From the NCBI GenBank assembly GCA_023229645.1, contig JALNYU010000007.1:135934-199933 (forward strand): DNA of 64,000 nt. The letters are read 5' to 3'. The translations under genes were made by a program, and so were the position numbers. Positions within the stretch are counted from its first letter, which is position 1, and every line of letters starts with the position of its first letter. The notes under the pieces were generated by a model. It worked only from the letters and a program-made list of their open reading frames with translations, ran no database searches and was not told the origin of the DNA. The DNA comes from Nevskia sp. (lineage in GTDB: Bacteria > Pseudomonadota > Gammaproteobacteria > Nevskiales > Nevskiaceae). This document shows positions 51,995 through 60,188 of the stretch, piece after piece.

Positions 51995-53499
51995 GGCCGC
52001 GGCACCAAGCCGAGCAGCCCGGCGACATAGGCGCGATCGGAAAAATCCCGGCGCTCGCTACCGTAAATCTGATAATCCTCATGGCCTTTGCCGGCGATCA
52101 CCACGATGTCGCCGGCCTTTGCCAGCTCGACCGCGGTGGCGATTGCGCGCGGCCGCTCGTGAATCACGCGGCCCTCGACGCCGACCGGCAAGCCGGCTTG
52201 AATTTCACGGACGATCGCGGCGGGATCTTCACTGCGCGGGTTATCGTCGGTGACGATAAACAGATCCGCGCCGGCCGCAGCCGCGGCGCCCATCAACGGC
52301 CGCTTGCCGCGATCGCGATCACCGCCGCAGCCGAAAACGCAGATCAACCGACCCGTGACATGTGGCCGTAACGCCGCCAGTACCAGTGTCAGCGCCTGCG
52401 GCGTATGGGCGTAGTCGACAACCACCAACGGCCCGCCTTCGGCACGCTGGAAACCTTCAACACGGCCCGGCACTGTCGCCGACTGCGCCAACGCCGCAAC
52501 TGCTGCGTCCAGCGGTGTGCCCTGCACCAGCAACACCGCCAGCGCGGCGAGCAGGTTGTAAGCATTGAAACGGCCGAATAAACGGCTCGCGAATTCAGCC
52601 TTGCCCCAGCTCGTCGCCAACTGCATCTGCAAACCGGCCGGATGCAGCGTTAGGCGCTCGGCGCGGACATAGCGCCCAGCCGTCGGTGGCGGCGCATCGA
52701 CGCTGTAGGCGACCGTTGCTGGTGACGCCGCTTCCGCCGCCAGTTCGGCGAGCCAGCGCTGGCCGTGTGCGTCGTCAGCGTTCAGCACTGCAGACCGCAA
52801 ACCGGGCAGCGCAAACAAGCGGCGTTTGGCGGCGGCGTAGTGTTCAACGCTACCGTGATAATCGAGATGATCGCGGCCGACGTTGGTCAGCACCGCCGCG
52901 TCGAATTCGACGCCGGCGACGCGTTGTTGATCCAGCGCGTGCGACGACACTTCCATCGCGCAGGCGCGGGCGCCGCTATCCCGCTGCGCCGCCAACAACG
53001 CTTGCAGGCGCACCGGATCCGGCGTCGTCAGCGCGGCGGCGGCGAGCGCACCGAGACGGCCGTAACCGAGCGTGCCGAAATAAGCACATGGTGTTGCGAG
53101 GCGATCCAGCGCTTGCGCGATCAAATGCGCGGTCGACGTCTTGCCGTCGGTCCCGGTGATGCCGACGGTGTAGAGCGCGCGGCTCGGATGCTTCCAGAAC
53201 CGTGCGGCGATGTCGCCCGCCTTCCGCGCCAAGTCATCAACCGCGATCGCCGGCACCGGCAGCACCGGCGCGGCAACGCCTTCGGCTAGCTCCCAGGCCA
53301 CGGCAGCAGCGCCGCGCTGCAACGCTTGCGCAACGTGCGCTAGACCGTGCTGAACATGGCCGCGCACCGCGAGGAATAAGCTACCCGGCGCAACCTGCCG
53401 ACTATCGAGCGCGACGCCAGTTACCGCCAGCTCGGGCGGCGCTTCGGCGTAGCCTTCGAGCAAGGCCGACAACGGCCGCGTGTTCAGCGCGCCGTTCAA
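51991..53499 (-). CDS. murE: UDP-MurNAc-tripeptide synthetase MurE (DAP type)
   Basis: A 502-residue Mur ligase. ATP loop GTDGKTSTAHL; the DNPR motif (VTDDNPRSEDP) is the mark of enzymes that use meso-diaminopimelate, giving a Gram-negative type peptidoglycan. No ATG fits the family N-terminus: I start at a TTG at 53499 (NGALNTRPLSALLEG), which overlaps the ftsI stop (TTGA) and has GGAGG six nt upstream. The frame extends to 53553 inside ftsI. Confidence 0.95.
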   Translation of the reverse strand: MNGALNTRPLSALLEGYAEAPPELAVTGVALDSRQVAPGSLFLAVRGHVQHGLAHVAQALQRGAAAVAWELAEGVAAPVLPVPAIAVDDLARKAGDIAARFWKHPSRALYTVGITGTDGKTSTAHLIAQALDRLATPCAYFGTLGYGRLGALAAAALTTPDPVRLQALLAAQRDSGARACAMEVSSHALDQQRVAGVEFDAAVLTNVGRDHLDYHGSVEHYAAAKRRLFALPGLRSAVLNADDAHGQRWLAELAAEAASPATVAYSVDAPPPTAGRYVRAERLTLHPAGLQMQLATSWGKAEFASRLFGRFNAYNLLAALAVLLVQGTPLDAAVAALAQSATVPGRVEGFQRAEGGPLVVVDYAHTPQALTLVLAALRPHVTGRLICVFGCGGDRDRGKRPLMGAAAAAGADLFIVTDDNPRSEDPAAIVREIQAGLPVGVEGRVIHERPRAIATAVELAKAGDIVVIAGKGHEDYQIYGSERRDFSDRAYVAGLLGLVPRP

Positions 53500-55235
53500 C
53501 GCACGCCTCCGCCAGCCAGCGCAACCGCCGCAGGCGCGGGCGGATTTTGCCAAGCCTGCACGTCATCCGGCTGCATCTGCAGCAGCCGTGCTGCGCCACC
53601 CAGCACGCGCGCGAACACCGGCGCCGAAACATAGCCGCCGAAATATTCGCCGGCGCCCGGCTCGTCGATCATGACCAAACCGACCAGCTGCGGCCGCTCG
53701 GCCGGAATCATGCCGATAAACACCGACTGATGGCTGCCTTCGAGATAGCCACCTTTACCGTTCTTTTTTACGGTGCCGGTCTTGCCCGCAACGCGATAAC
53801 CGGTGATCGACGCGCGCGTTGCGGTGCCGCCGGCTTCCGTCACGCCTTCAAGTAGCTTGCGTAAGGTGATTGCGGTTTGTGCTGATACGGTCCGCTGCGG
53901 CGGCGGCGTGTGGTCGCGGCGCATAATCGACAACGCTGGCATCAAGCCATCGTTAGCGATAGCGCAGTAAGCACGCACCAACTGCAACGCGTTAACCGTC
54001 AAGCCGTAACCGAACGAAGCCGTTGCCGTGCCGATCTGGCCCCACTGCCCCGCCGGCCGCAGTACGGTGCCGGCTTCGCCTGGCAAGCCGGAGCCGACCG
54101 ACTCGCCGATGCCGAATTTCTGGTAGCCATCGCGGATCGAATCGGCGCCGAGCATCAAGCCGATATGGGCGGCCCCGACGTTGCTGGACTTCGCCAACAC
54201 CGTCGCCAAATCCATTTCGCCGGTGGCGTGTTCGTCGCGCACGGTCAGCGAGCCGACCTTGAAATAACCAGGGCCGATATCGACGCGGTAATCCGGCTTG
54301 ATCGCGTGCGTTTCCAAAGCCTGGGCGACGAGCAACGGCTTGATCGTTGAGCCCGGCTCGAAGCTATCGTTCACGGCGTGATTGCGTAGGCTCGCCGCCT
54401 CGCGGTCGTCCGGCCGGTTCGGGTTGTAGCCGGGCTGGCTGGCCAGCGCCAGGATGTCGCCGGTCACCGCGTCAGCGACGATGATCATGCCGCCCTTGGC
54501 GTGATTCTCGGCCACGGCGCTCTTCAGCTCGCGGTACGCCAGATATTGCAGCCGCAAGTCCAACGTCAGATCAACATCGGCGCCCGGCTGCGCTTCCTGT
54601 ACGTCATTGGTGTCTTCGACGACATGGCCGGCGCGATCACGAATAACCCGGCGCGAACCCGGCACGCCGCGCAGCGCCGTGTCCTGCACCGACTCAATAC
54701 CTTCCTGACCTCTGCCGTCGACATCAGTAAAGCCAACGACGTGCGCCGCGACTTCTGCCGCCGGATAAAAGCGCCGATATTCCGGCTGCGCGAAAACGCC
54801 CGGCGCTTTCAACGCCAGGAAGCGCTTGGCTTCATCTGGGTCGATCTGCCGCTTTAGATAGACAAATTGTTTGTCATCGCGCGCACGCAGATATTTCTCA
54901 AATTCGTTCGGGCGCAGCACCAATAGCTTCGCCATCGCCGCCAAATACTCGGGCGCCGCCAACAGCTCAGACGGTAACACCCAGATCGACGACACCGGCG
55001 CCGATAACGCCAGCGGCTCACCGCGACGGTCACGAATCGCACCGCGATGGCCCGGCAACGCAACGTTGCGAATGTGCTGCAAATCACCGCGGTGATTCAA
55101 GAAATCTTTATCGACCACCTGCAGGAAAAACGCGCGGCCGAACACCGCAAGCGCACAGACCAGCATGAAGCCGAGCACGCTAGCGCGGCGCCAAGCGCCG
55201 TTAAGCTCGGGGCGGGTGCGAACGGCGGCGGTCAC
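53496..55235 (-). CDS. ftsI: Septal transpeptidase FtsI (PBP3)
   Basis: A 579-residue class B penicillin-binding protein that cross-links septal peptidoglycan. A short cytoplasmic tail and one transmembrane helix (~18-38) precede a non-catalytic domain; the transpeptidase has the SxxK motif in FEPGSTIKP, SSN in LAKSSNVGAAH and KTG in VAGKTGTVKK. The start overlaps the ftsL stop (GTGA). Confidence 0.97.
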   Translation of the reverse strand: MTAAVRTRPELNGAWRRASVLGFMLVCALAVFGRAFFLQVVDKDFLNHRGDLQHIRNVALPGHRGAIRDRRGEPLALSAPVSSIWVLPSELLAAPEYLAAMAKLLVLRPNEFEKYLRARDDKQFVYLKRQIDPDEAKRFLALKAPGVFAQPEYRRFYPAAEVAAHVVGFTDVDGRGQEGIESVQDTALRGVPGSRRVIRDRAGHVVEDTNDVQEAQPGADVDLTLDLRLQYLAYRELKSAVAENHAKGGMIIVADAVTGDILALASQPGYNPNRPDDREAASLRNHAVNDSFEPGSTIKPLLVAQALETHAIKPDYRVDIGPGYFKVGSLTVRDEHATGEMDLATVLAKSSNVGAAHIGLMLGADSIRDGYQKFGIGESVGSGLPGEAGTVLRPAGQWGQIGTATASFGYGLTVNALQLVRAYCAIANDGLMPALSIMRRDHTPPPQRTVSAQTAITLRKLLEGVTEAGGTATRASITGYRVAGKTGTVKKNGKGGYLEGSHQSVFIGMIPAERPQLVGLVMIDEPGAGEYFGGYVSAPVFARVLGGAARLLQMQPDDVQAWQNPPAPAAVALAGGGVR

Positions 55236-55549
55236 GGCCGCACTCCAATCGAAACGCCGCGCGCATCGACGATCCTGTAATCAGCAGGATCAACCATCTC
55301 GAATTGCGCCCGCGCCAAGCCGTCAACACGGCTGTGCTGCGCCAGCGTCGCCTCTTCCAGCTGCAGCTGCGTCCACTCCAGCTCTAGCCGTTCGCGCTCG
55401 CTGCGCAGCGTGTCCAGCTGCGTGGTCAGGCTGCGGTCACGGTGCTTCACCTGAATCACCGCCAGCGCCGAAATCAACACTAGCACAGCCAAAGTCAGCG
55501 GCAACAGACTGCCGCCGGATGCCACCTGCTGCCGCCGCTGCGCGCTCAC
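55232..55549 (-). CDS. ftsL: Cell-division protein FtsL
   Basis: A 105-residue bitopic protein: one transmembrane helix (~15-34) and a periplasmic coiled coil (~38-75, with heptad leucines in LDTLRSERERLELEWTQLQL). It works with FtsB and FtsQ to activate FtsWI. Size, topology and place between rsmH and ftsI are diagnostic though sequence is poorly conserved. GTG start overlapping the rsmH stop. Confidence 0.93.
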   Translation of the reverse strand: MSAQRRQQVASGGSLLPLTLAVLVLISALAVIQVKHRDRSLTTQLDTLRSERERLELEWTQLQLEEATLAQHSRVDGLARAQFEMVDPADYRIVDARGVSIGVRP

Positions 55550-56466
55550 TGCACGCGCTCCGCAACGCGCAGCACAGCAGAGCGCGCGCGCGGATTTTCG
55601 GCGCTTTCGGCGTCGCTCGGAAAATTCCGATCAATGCGCTTCAGCACTGGCGCGGAATCGCGAATGAAGCGCTTGACGATGCGGTCTTCCAGCGAATGGA
55701 AGCTGATCACCGCCAGCCGCCCACCGGGCGCCAGCAGCGTCGGCACCGCGCGCAACGCTGACTCCAACGCTGAAAGCTCGCCGTTGATGAAGATTCGGAT
55801 CGCTTGAAAGCTGCGCGTTGCCGGGTGAATTTTGAAGCTGCGTGGGCCGGGCACGGTCGCAATCAGTGCCGCCAATTGCGCGGTGCGCGTCAGCGGCGCC
55901 GCGGCACGTTGTTCGACGATGCGTTTGGCGATCCGGCGGCTGTTACGTTCTTCCCCGAACTGATACAGCACGTCGGCGATGTCCGTCTCTTTTGCCCGCG
56001 CCAACCATTCGGCCGCAGACTCGCCGCTGCTCGGGTCCATCCGCATATCGAGCGGGCCATCGTTCGAGAAACTAAAGCCGCGCTCAGCATCATCGAATTG
56101 CGGGCTCGAAACACCGAGATCAAGCAGGATGCCGTCGATCTTGCCGACTAGATCCAACTCAGCCGCCAGGGTGCCGATCTCGGCGAAATTACGCGCGTGG
56201 AAATGGAAATTTGGCGCCGAAACCAAACCCTGCGCCGCGTGCGCACCGGCTTCCGGATCGCGATCAAGCGCGTGCAGCTGGCCGCTGCCGTGCAAGGCTT
56301 CGAGAATCGCGCCGCTATGCCCGCCACGGCCGAAGGTGCCGTCGACATAAATTCCGCCTGGCCGCGGCGCGAGGCCGGCCAGAGCTTCGGAGAGCAGGAC
56401 TGGCCGATGCAGTGACATCCGGCTAAAGACCCCGATCCGAGCGAGCGCGGTGGAAGCAAGCGACAC
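55546..56466 (-). CDS. rsmH: 16S rRNA m4C1402 methyltransferase RsmH (MraW)
   Basis: A 306-residue AdoMet methyltransferase for C1402 of 16S rRNA. YVDGTFGRGGHSGAIL (AdoMet loop) and DLGVSSPQFDDAERGFSF are signatures. Two starts compete: a GTG at 56466 with GAGG 7 nt upstream that overlaps the mraZ stop region, and an ATG at 56418 (MSLHRPVLLSEAL) that matches the usual family N-terminus but has no ribosome site. I list the first and consider both possible. Confidence 0.95.
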   Translation of the reverse strand: MSLASTALARIGVFSRMSLHRPVLLSEALAGLAPRPGGIYVDGTFGRGGHSGAILEALHGSGQLHALDRDPEAGAHAAQGLVSAPNFHFHARNFAEIGTLAAELDLVGKIDGILLDLGVSSPQFDDAERGFSFSNDGPLDMRMDPSSGESAAEWLARAKETDIADVLYQFGEERNSRRIAKRIVEQRAAAPLTRTAQLAALIATVPGPRSFKIHPATRSFQAIRIFINGELSALESALRAVPTLLAPGGRLAVISFHSLEDRIVKRFIRDSAPVLKRIDRNFPSDAESAENPRARSAVLRVAERVQ

Positions 56467-56475
56467 GGGGCGGCC

Positions 56476-56907
56476 TCATAGCACGCTGAGCGCCGCGAAG
56501 GCGTCGGCGTAGGAAACCTGCAATTCTGCGGTTGCGGCGTTCCACTGCGCTTCAGGCCAGAGTTCAAAATGATCGATCTGGCCAACCAACACCACATCGC
56601 TACCCAGCGTTTTCAGCTCGCGCAGCATCGGCGGCACGACGATCCGGCCCTGGGCATCAATTTCCGATTCCACGGCATAGCCGACGAACAAGCGCTGCAT
56701 CAATACGCGCTTGGCGCGATCAGCGATCGTCGGGATCGATTCAGCGATGCGGCGGAACACCGCCGCCGGGTAAATATCGATGCACTCCGGCCCCAGCGTC
56801 ACCGCGATCTGCTTGCCGTATTCGTCCGCCAGCTGCGCACGTAGACGCGCCGGGATCGCGAGGCGCCCCTTGTCATCTATCGTTAATCGGCTGGAACCAG
56901 CAAACAT
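56476..56907 (-). CDS. mraZ: Transcriptional regulator MraZ
   Basis: A 143-residue AbrB-fold DNA-binding protein that forms a ring and represses the dcw cluster. Two repeats each have the DxKGR-type core (IDDKGRLAIPARLR; IDAQGRIVVPPMLR). MFAGSSRLTIDDKGR is the family N-terminus, so the start is 56907, not 56931. It heads the 17-gene cluster and probably controls it through the box upstream. Confidence 0.96.
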   Translation of the reverse strand: MFAGSSRLTIDDKGRLAIPARLRAQLADEYGKQIAVTLGPECIDIYPAAVFRRIAESIPTIADRAKRVLMQRLFVGYAVESEIDAQGRIVVPPMLRELKTLGSDVVLVGQIDHFELWPEAQWNAATAELQVSYADAFAALSVL

Positions 56908-56946
56908 GGCAGTTGATCCACAATGACGCACGCGAGTCTAAATATC

Positions 56947-56990
56947 ACCACTTAGACCCCCAATTGCCCCACTATATGCCACTCCCCACC
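56947..56990 (-). promoter_or_regulatory. MraZ box (GTGGG-like repeats)
   Basis: On the minus strand GTGGG, 5 nt, TGGGG, 5 nt, AGTGG form three repeats at 10-bp spacing (56947-56972), with a fourth GTGGGG just upstream (56983-56990). MraZ proteins are known to bind direct GTG(G/A)(G/A) repeats of this spacing upstream of mraZ. CATATA lies between the third and fourth repeats and could be part of a -10. Confidence 0.75.
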
Positions 56991-57215
56991 ACCTCGCAAG
57001 CGCAAAATTTGTGCAAAATCCCTGCACTGACAATGGCTTATGGCCACAAAGCAGAAATTCTAATTGATTCAAAACAAGAGCTTAGGCAGCAGAATTAAAG
57101 CCATCCCTGAGGAAAGACGCCGGATAGCGGCACATTTCGACCGCCAAACGGTGATTCCAGCGACCTCGCTAGTGCCTCAGTGGCGAGAAGTGGTGCGTCG
57201 CCCCACTCAGCAGCT

Positions 57216-57677
57216 TCAGCTCAGCGTCTTTTCCATGAACAGGCTCAAAGGGTCGAGGCGATACGCCCCGAACGGCGTGCGCTCAACGTAACCGCGGCGG
57301 CGATACAAAGCTAACGCTTCCGGCTGGAAAATACCGGTTTCTAGCCGCAGAACCGAAACGCCCAGCCGCCGTGCCTCGGCTTCAAGGTGATTCATCAACG
57401 CGCTTGAGTAGCCGCGGCCGCGGCACGCCGGGATAACGAACACCCTTTTTATTTCGGCGTAGTCGCCATCATCGTGCAGCAGCTTGATTGCCCCGCAAGC
57501 CACCAACGCCTGCGCCTCATAGCCCCCGAAAAAACGCACGTTCGGCGCCTGCAACGCCGAAACACTTTCCAGATGATTGCTCTCCGCAGGATACAGCGCC
57601 GACATATAAGCATCAGACTGCCGCAGCAACTCAACGGCCGCAGGCGTCGCCGGATCCAACGGTTCGATACGCATCAT
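57216..57677 (-). CDS. GNAT family N-acetyltransferase
   Basis: A 153-residue GNAT enzyme. The acetyl-CoA pyrophosphate loop is CRGRGYSSALMNHLE (~85-99), preceded by the strand AEIKRVFVIP and followed by LRLETGIFQPEALALYRRRGY. It resembles small-molecule or amino-acid acetyltransferases of the PanZ/YpeA type; the acceptor is unknown. It is the last ordinary chromosomal gene before the integron-like region. Confidence 0.9.
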   Translation of the reverse strand: MMRIEPLDPATPAAVELLRQSDAYMSALYPAESNHLESVSALQAPNVRFFGGYEAQALVACGAIKLLHDDGDYAEIKRVFVIPACRGRGYSSALMNHLEAEARRLGVSVLRLETGIFQPEALALYRRRGYVERTPFGAYRLDPLSLFMEKTLS

Positions 57678-57924
57678 CGTGAATGGCTTGGGAATATGTT
57701 GCGGCTGATTTTAGCAGTCAGCGTAGGCCGCGCACTGCATCACTTACCGCAAGCCACGCCTTAAGCGCGGCAGCGCTTGCCGCCCAGTCGCACCCGCTAT
57801 CGAAGGCGCAGACTGAGCAAAGCAGCCCAGCTCGCCGTAGCTGAGTTTCAGTAAGGCGCTCGACAATTTGGTGCCCTCGGCAGGCCAGAGCACGCTGGAA
57901 TTCCAGAAAATGCGCGCCTAGCCG
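57678..57924. other. Intergenic at the far end of the cassette region
   Basis: About 250 bp with no gene and no attC I could fold by eye. Several small GC-rich inverted repeats occur (GCGGCAGCGCTTGCCGCC near 57762). The distal boundary of the integron may lie here. Confidence 0.3.
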
Positions 57925-58015
57925 CTTTCATCACGATCTCGGTCTACTTCACCGCCTTAAGCTTGGAATCATCCGTATGCCGATAAACCTTCCTTACCCC
58001 CGTAATTCTCGCCAT
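57925..58015 (-). pseudogene. Possible IS3-family OrfA start remnant
   Basis: Reading from an ATG at 58015, behind GGAGAG, gives MARITGVRKVYRHTDDSKL, then KAVK, stop, TEI. This resembles the N-terminus of IS3-type OrfA helix-turn-helix proteins, interrupted by a TAG and then lost. Short and decayed, so the family call is tentative. Confidence 0.35.
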
Positions 58016-58045
58016 GATTCTCTCCAACCTTGTTGGGTCAGAGCG

Positions 58046-58456
58046 TCAACTATTTCGGGTCGAGTCCCCGGTCGGGCTGAGCCTGCTGTTTGCCCCCAGT
58101 GTGGAATCCTGGATGAGGCTCTCCAGAGGAATACGCAGACCAGCATGAAGCTTGCGAATCATCGCCAGCGAGAGTGGACGACGGCGGTTAATAACTTCTG
58201 TTACGCGCCCCCGTGTACCGATCAAAGGCTCAAGGTCTTTGCGCGTTAAGTTCATCTGCTCCATACGAAACTTGATTGCTTCGATGGGATCGGGCGGATC
58301 AACGCGATGGTGTTTTGACTCGTAGTCCTCAACAAGCACCAGCAATACATCCAGCCGGTCTCCATTGGAGGTGCCCTGTTTGGAACCCCAAAGCCGCTCG
58401 ATGTTGGCCAAGGCCTTGTCGTAGTCAGCCTCGGTATGAATAGGTTGGATCTTCAT
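58046..58456 (-). CDS. higA: HigA-type antitoxin (XRE helix-turn-helix)
   Basis: A 136-residue antitoxin. Its N-terminal part resembles the HigA N-domain (IHTEADYDKALANIERLW) and residues ~75-130 form an XRE helix-turn-helix (MNLTRKDLEPLIGTRGRVTE, then RRRPLSLAMIRKLH). It should neutralise HigB and repress the pair through the palindrome at 58771. Its ATG overlaps the higB stop (TAATG). Last recognisable cassette gene of the array as seen from attI. Confidence 0.9.
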   Translation of the reverse strand: MKIQPIHTEADYDKALANIERLWGSKQGTSNGDRLDVLLVLVEDYESKHHRVDPPDPIEAIKFRMEQMNLTRKDLEPLIGTRGRVTEVINRRRPLSLAMIRKLHAGLRIPLESLIQDSTLGANSRLSPTGDSTRNS

Positions 58457-58755
58457 TAGATCGTCTCTGCGTCAATGGAATCGTACTGCCTGTGCGTTCC
58501 AACGAACTTCACAAAGCAGGCTTGCCGGCCGTAATCGATAGCGACGACAAGCCGGTATTTATTGCCGCCGACGTTGAAGACAACACGACCACCCTTGAGG
58601 ATGCTCGCCGATCGGAACTGTTCCTTGATCTCTTGTGGCGTTTGCCAAGAAGCCTTCAATGCTTCTTCATGCCACGCTTCAAGCGGACCTTGGGCGTCTG
58701 TGTACCGCCCGTCTTCCCAGAACTGCCGCAAGGTTCGCTTTGAGATGACTCGCAT
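58456..58755 (-). CDS. higB: HigB-type mRNA interferase toxin
   Basis: A 99-residue RelE-superfamily toxin of the HigB_toxin group; members cut mRNA at the ribosome. MRVISKRTLRQFWEDGRY, NVGGNKYRLVVAIDY and CFVKFVGTHRQYDSIDA are signature pieces. It precedes its antitoxin (toxin first), as typical for higBA. The start lies 5 nt after a -10 element, so translation is probably leaderless. Confidence 0.92.
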   Translation of the reverse strand: MRVISKRTLRQFWEDGRYTDAQGPLEAWHEEALKASWQTPQEIKEQFRSASILKGGRVVFNVGGNKYRLVVAIDYGRQACFVKFVGTHRQYDSIDAETI

Positions 58756-58760
58756 GCGGA

Positions 58761-58789
58761 ATGGTACAACGATCCCAATTTGGGATCAA
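58761..58789 (-). promoter_or_regulatory. higBA promoter with palindromic operator
   Basis: Minus strand: TTGATC (58784-58789), 17 nt, TACCAT (58761-58766), then 5 nt to the higB ATG. GATCCCAATTTGGGATC (58771-58787) is a perfect 17-bp palindrome about a central base filling the spacer, the likely HigA operator. The cassette therefore carries its own autoregulated promoter. Confidence 0.75.
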
Positions 58790-58815
58790 CTGCCGCGGCT
58801 GGCTTGGGGGCTAAC

Positions 58816-59373
58816 GAGGCCGTAGAAAATGCCCACCAGCGCATTCACCAAAACGCGCGAAAGTGGTGATCGGCTCTGACGCTGCGTTGTTTGATCGGAT
58901 TACGATCATCTGACGACGGCATTGTCTGGCCGGCCTCGGCGGTGGCAGGGCCGTGTTGGACGATATCCTGCCGATTCTGTCTTTGCCAGGTGCTTCATGG
59001 CGCCTTGCCTTGCAGCTTTTGTACGCTGTGCACCCAGGCAAACAGCTTCCATTGCGCGTCCACCTTGCTTCGGGCTCCGAGCGTGAAGCAGCATAGGCGG
59101 TAATTGTGGGGTCAGCAGCACACCGGGGTGATCGGCCGAAGCGCCGGTTTCGTCGTTGCGGTAGCGGGTATCGAACACGCTCAGATCGATTTAGCGGCCA
59201 ACCAGCCCATTCAGCGCGTACTCGAATGTCCCTGGAAGAATCTGCTCCGAGAACCGAACCGGTAGCAGCTTTGAGAGATGCGGATCAACTGGCTTGTGGC
59301 GCGCCATTGGCGTCTCCTGTCTTCTCCATTTAGCAGCGTAAGTCGTTCCAGAACAGAGGTTTTCTACAGCCTC
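58816..59373 (-). mobile_element. Internally deleted IS1182-family element (copy 1)
   Basis: 558 bp with both ends kept: GAGGCCGTAGAAAA at 58816 and its inverse TTTTCTACAGCCTC ending at 59373, flanked by AAC on both sides. Inside, minus strand, the transposase N-terminus reads MARHKPVDPHLSKLLPVRF, on to EQILPGTFEYALNGLVGR, then a stop, then FDTRYRNDETGASADHPG; it is joined directly to the C-terminal part (KTE...RPCHRRGRP tail region). The central catalytic part is missing, so it is a dead, MITE-like derivative. Confidence 0.85.
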
Positions 59374-59376
59374 AAC

Positions 59377-59497
59377 GTTCGAGCTAACCGGCCCGCAGAG
59401 GCAAGCGCCGTAAGCCCGAGCGGAGATGATGCACCTTGTGCCTCGGACTAGGCTTACGGTGCTTGCCGTAGCGGGCTCGGTTGAGCGTGGTTAGGCG
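59377..59497 (-). repeat. attC site of the RelE/HTH cassette (R' split by IS)
   Basis: Minus strand order: R'' GCCTAAC (59491-59497) overlapping the antitoxin stop; spacer; L'' CTCAACCG; a long imperfect palindrome (GGCAAGCACCGTAAGCC against GGCTTACGGCGCTTGCC); L' CGGTTAGC; 6-nt spacer; and then the R' core, whose GTTAGCC lies on the far side of IS copy 1 (58809-58815). Removing the IS and one AAC restores a complete ~125-bp attC. Confidence 0.8.
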
Positions 59498-59820
59498 CTA
59501 CTCGGCGCGGCCTGCGCGTGAAGCCGTACACCAAGTGCCTTGGCAACCTTCAGGATGGTGGCGAAGCTCGGGTTGCCCTCCGCGCTCAGCGCGCGATACA
59601 GGCTCTCGCGGCTGAGACCAGCATCCTTTGCGACTTGGGACATACCCTTCGCACGCGCGATGTCGCCCAGCGCCCTCGCAATGCCGGACGCGTCATCCGG
59701 TGCTTCGTCTAGCCAGGCATCAAGGTACGCAGCCATCTCCTCTGGCGTACGCAGGTGCTCCGCGACGTCGTAGGACGAAGTCTTGGTCTTCACACTCTTC
59801 TTTGCCGCAACTTTGGTCAT
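59491..59820 (-). CDS. Antitoxin, addiction-module HTH protein
   Basis: A 109-residue antitoxin of the COG3636-like group: a lysine-rich N-terminus (VAAKKSVKTKTSSYDVAEHL), then an XRE-like helix-turn-helix at ~55-100 (MSQVAKDAGLSRESLYRALS, then GNPSFATILKVAKALGVRL). Its ATG overlaps the toxin stop (ATGA). Its TAA is part of the attC R'' core GCCTAAC, as is common for cassette genes. Confidence 0.9.
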   Translation of the reverse strand: MTKVAAKKSVKTKTSSYDVAEHLRTPEEMAAYLDAWLDEAPDDASGIARALGDIARAKGMSQVAKDAGLSRESLYRALSAEGNPSFATILKVAKALGVRLHAQAAPSSA

Positions 59821-60128
59821 TCCTTCTTCTCCACCTTCTCCACGAAGTTTCGGTTCAGTTCGAGCGCCAAGGCGATGTCTTTGGCCTGCGAAGCCTTGTC
59901 GCCGCCCGCTATGAGTAGAAGCAATCTGGTGCCACGAAGCGAGTAGTAGACCCGATAGCCTGGACCAACGTCGACCTTGAGTTCAGACACGCCTTCGGTC
60001 AGGTTTCGATGCGAGCCCGGGTTGCCATAAATGAGGCGGTCGACTCGCATCAATATCCGCGCACGCCCGGCCTGGTCTTTCAGGCCGTCAATCCAGTCGC
60101 GGTACTCGGCGGTCTTCTCAACGCGCAT
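59817..60128 (-). CDS. RelE/HigB-like toxin (COG3657 killer protein)
   Basis: A 103-residue RelE-superfamily toxin: MRVEKTAEYRDWIDGLKDQ, LTEGVSELKVDVGPGYRVYY and LLLIAGGDKASQAKDI are typical of the addiction-module killer group paired with COG3636 antitoxins. The frame extends back to 60242 through IS sequence, but the ATG at 60128 is 6 nt from a -10 element, so it is the true, probably leaderless, start. Confidence 0.9.
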   Translation of the reverse strand: MRVEKTAEYRDWIDGLKDQAGRARILMRVDRLIYGNPGSHRNLTEGVSELKVDVGPGYRVYYSLRGTRLLLLIAGGDKASQAKDIALALELNRNFVEKVEKKE

Positions 60129-60134
60129 GCCGCA

Positions 60135-60163
60135 AGTGTAGCCCACAGGATACAGAAATGCAA
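60135..60163 (-). promoter_or_regulatory. Promoter of the RelE/HTH toxin-antitoxin cassette
   Basis: Minus strand: TTGCAT (60158-60163), 17 nt, TACACT (60135-60140), then 6 nt to the toxin ATG. Spacing is ideal and the cassette core GTTAGGC lies only ~20 nt upstream of the -35, so the promoter is part of the mobile cassette. Confidence 0.7.
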
Positions 60164-60188
60164 CGGGGGCTGGCTTGTGGCGCCTAAC

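Noticed and set aside
57678..58045. attC of the higBA cassette
   Set aside because: ACCCAAC...GTTGGAG near 58022-58040 resembles core sites, but the arms are too close and no L''/L' pair could be folded, so no attC is claimed there.
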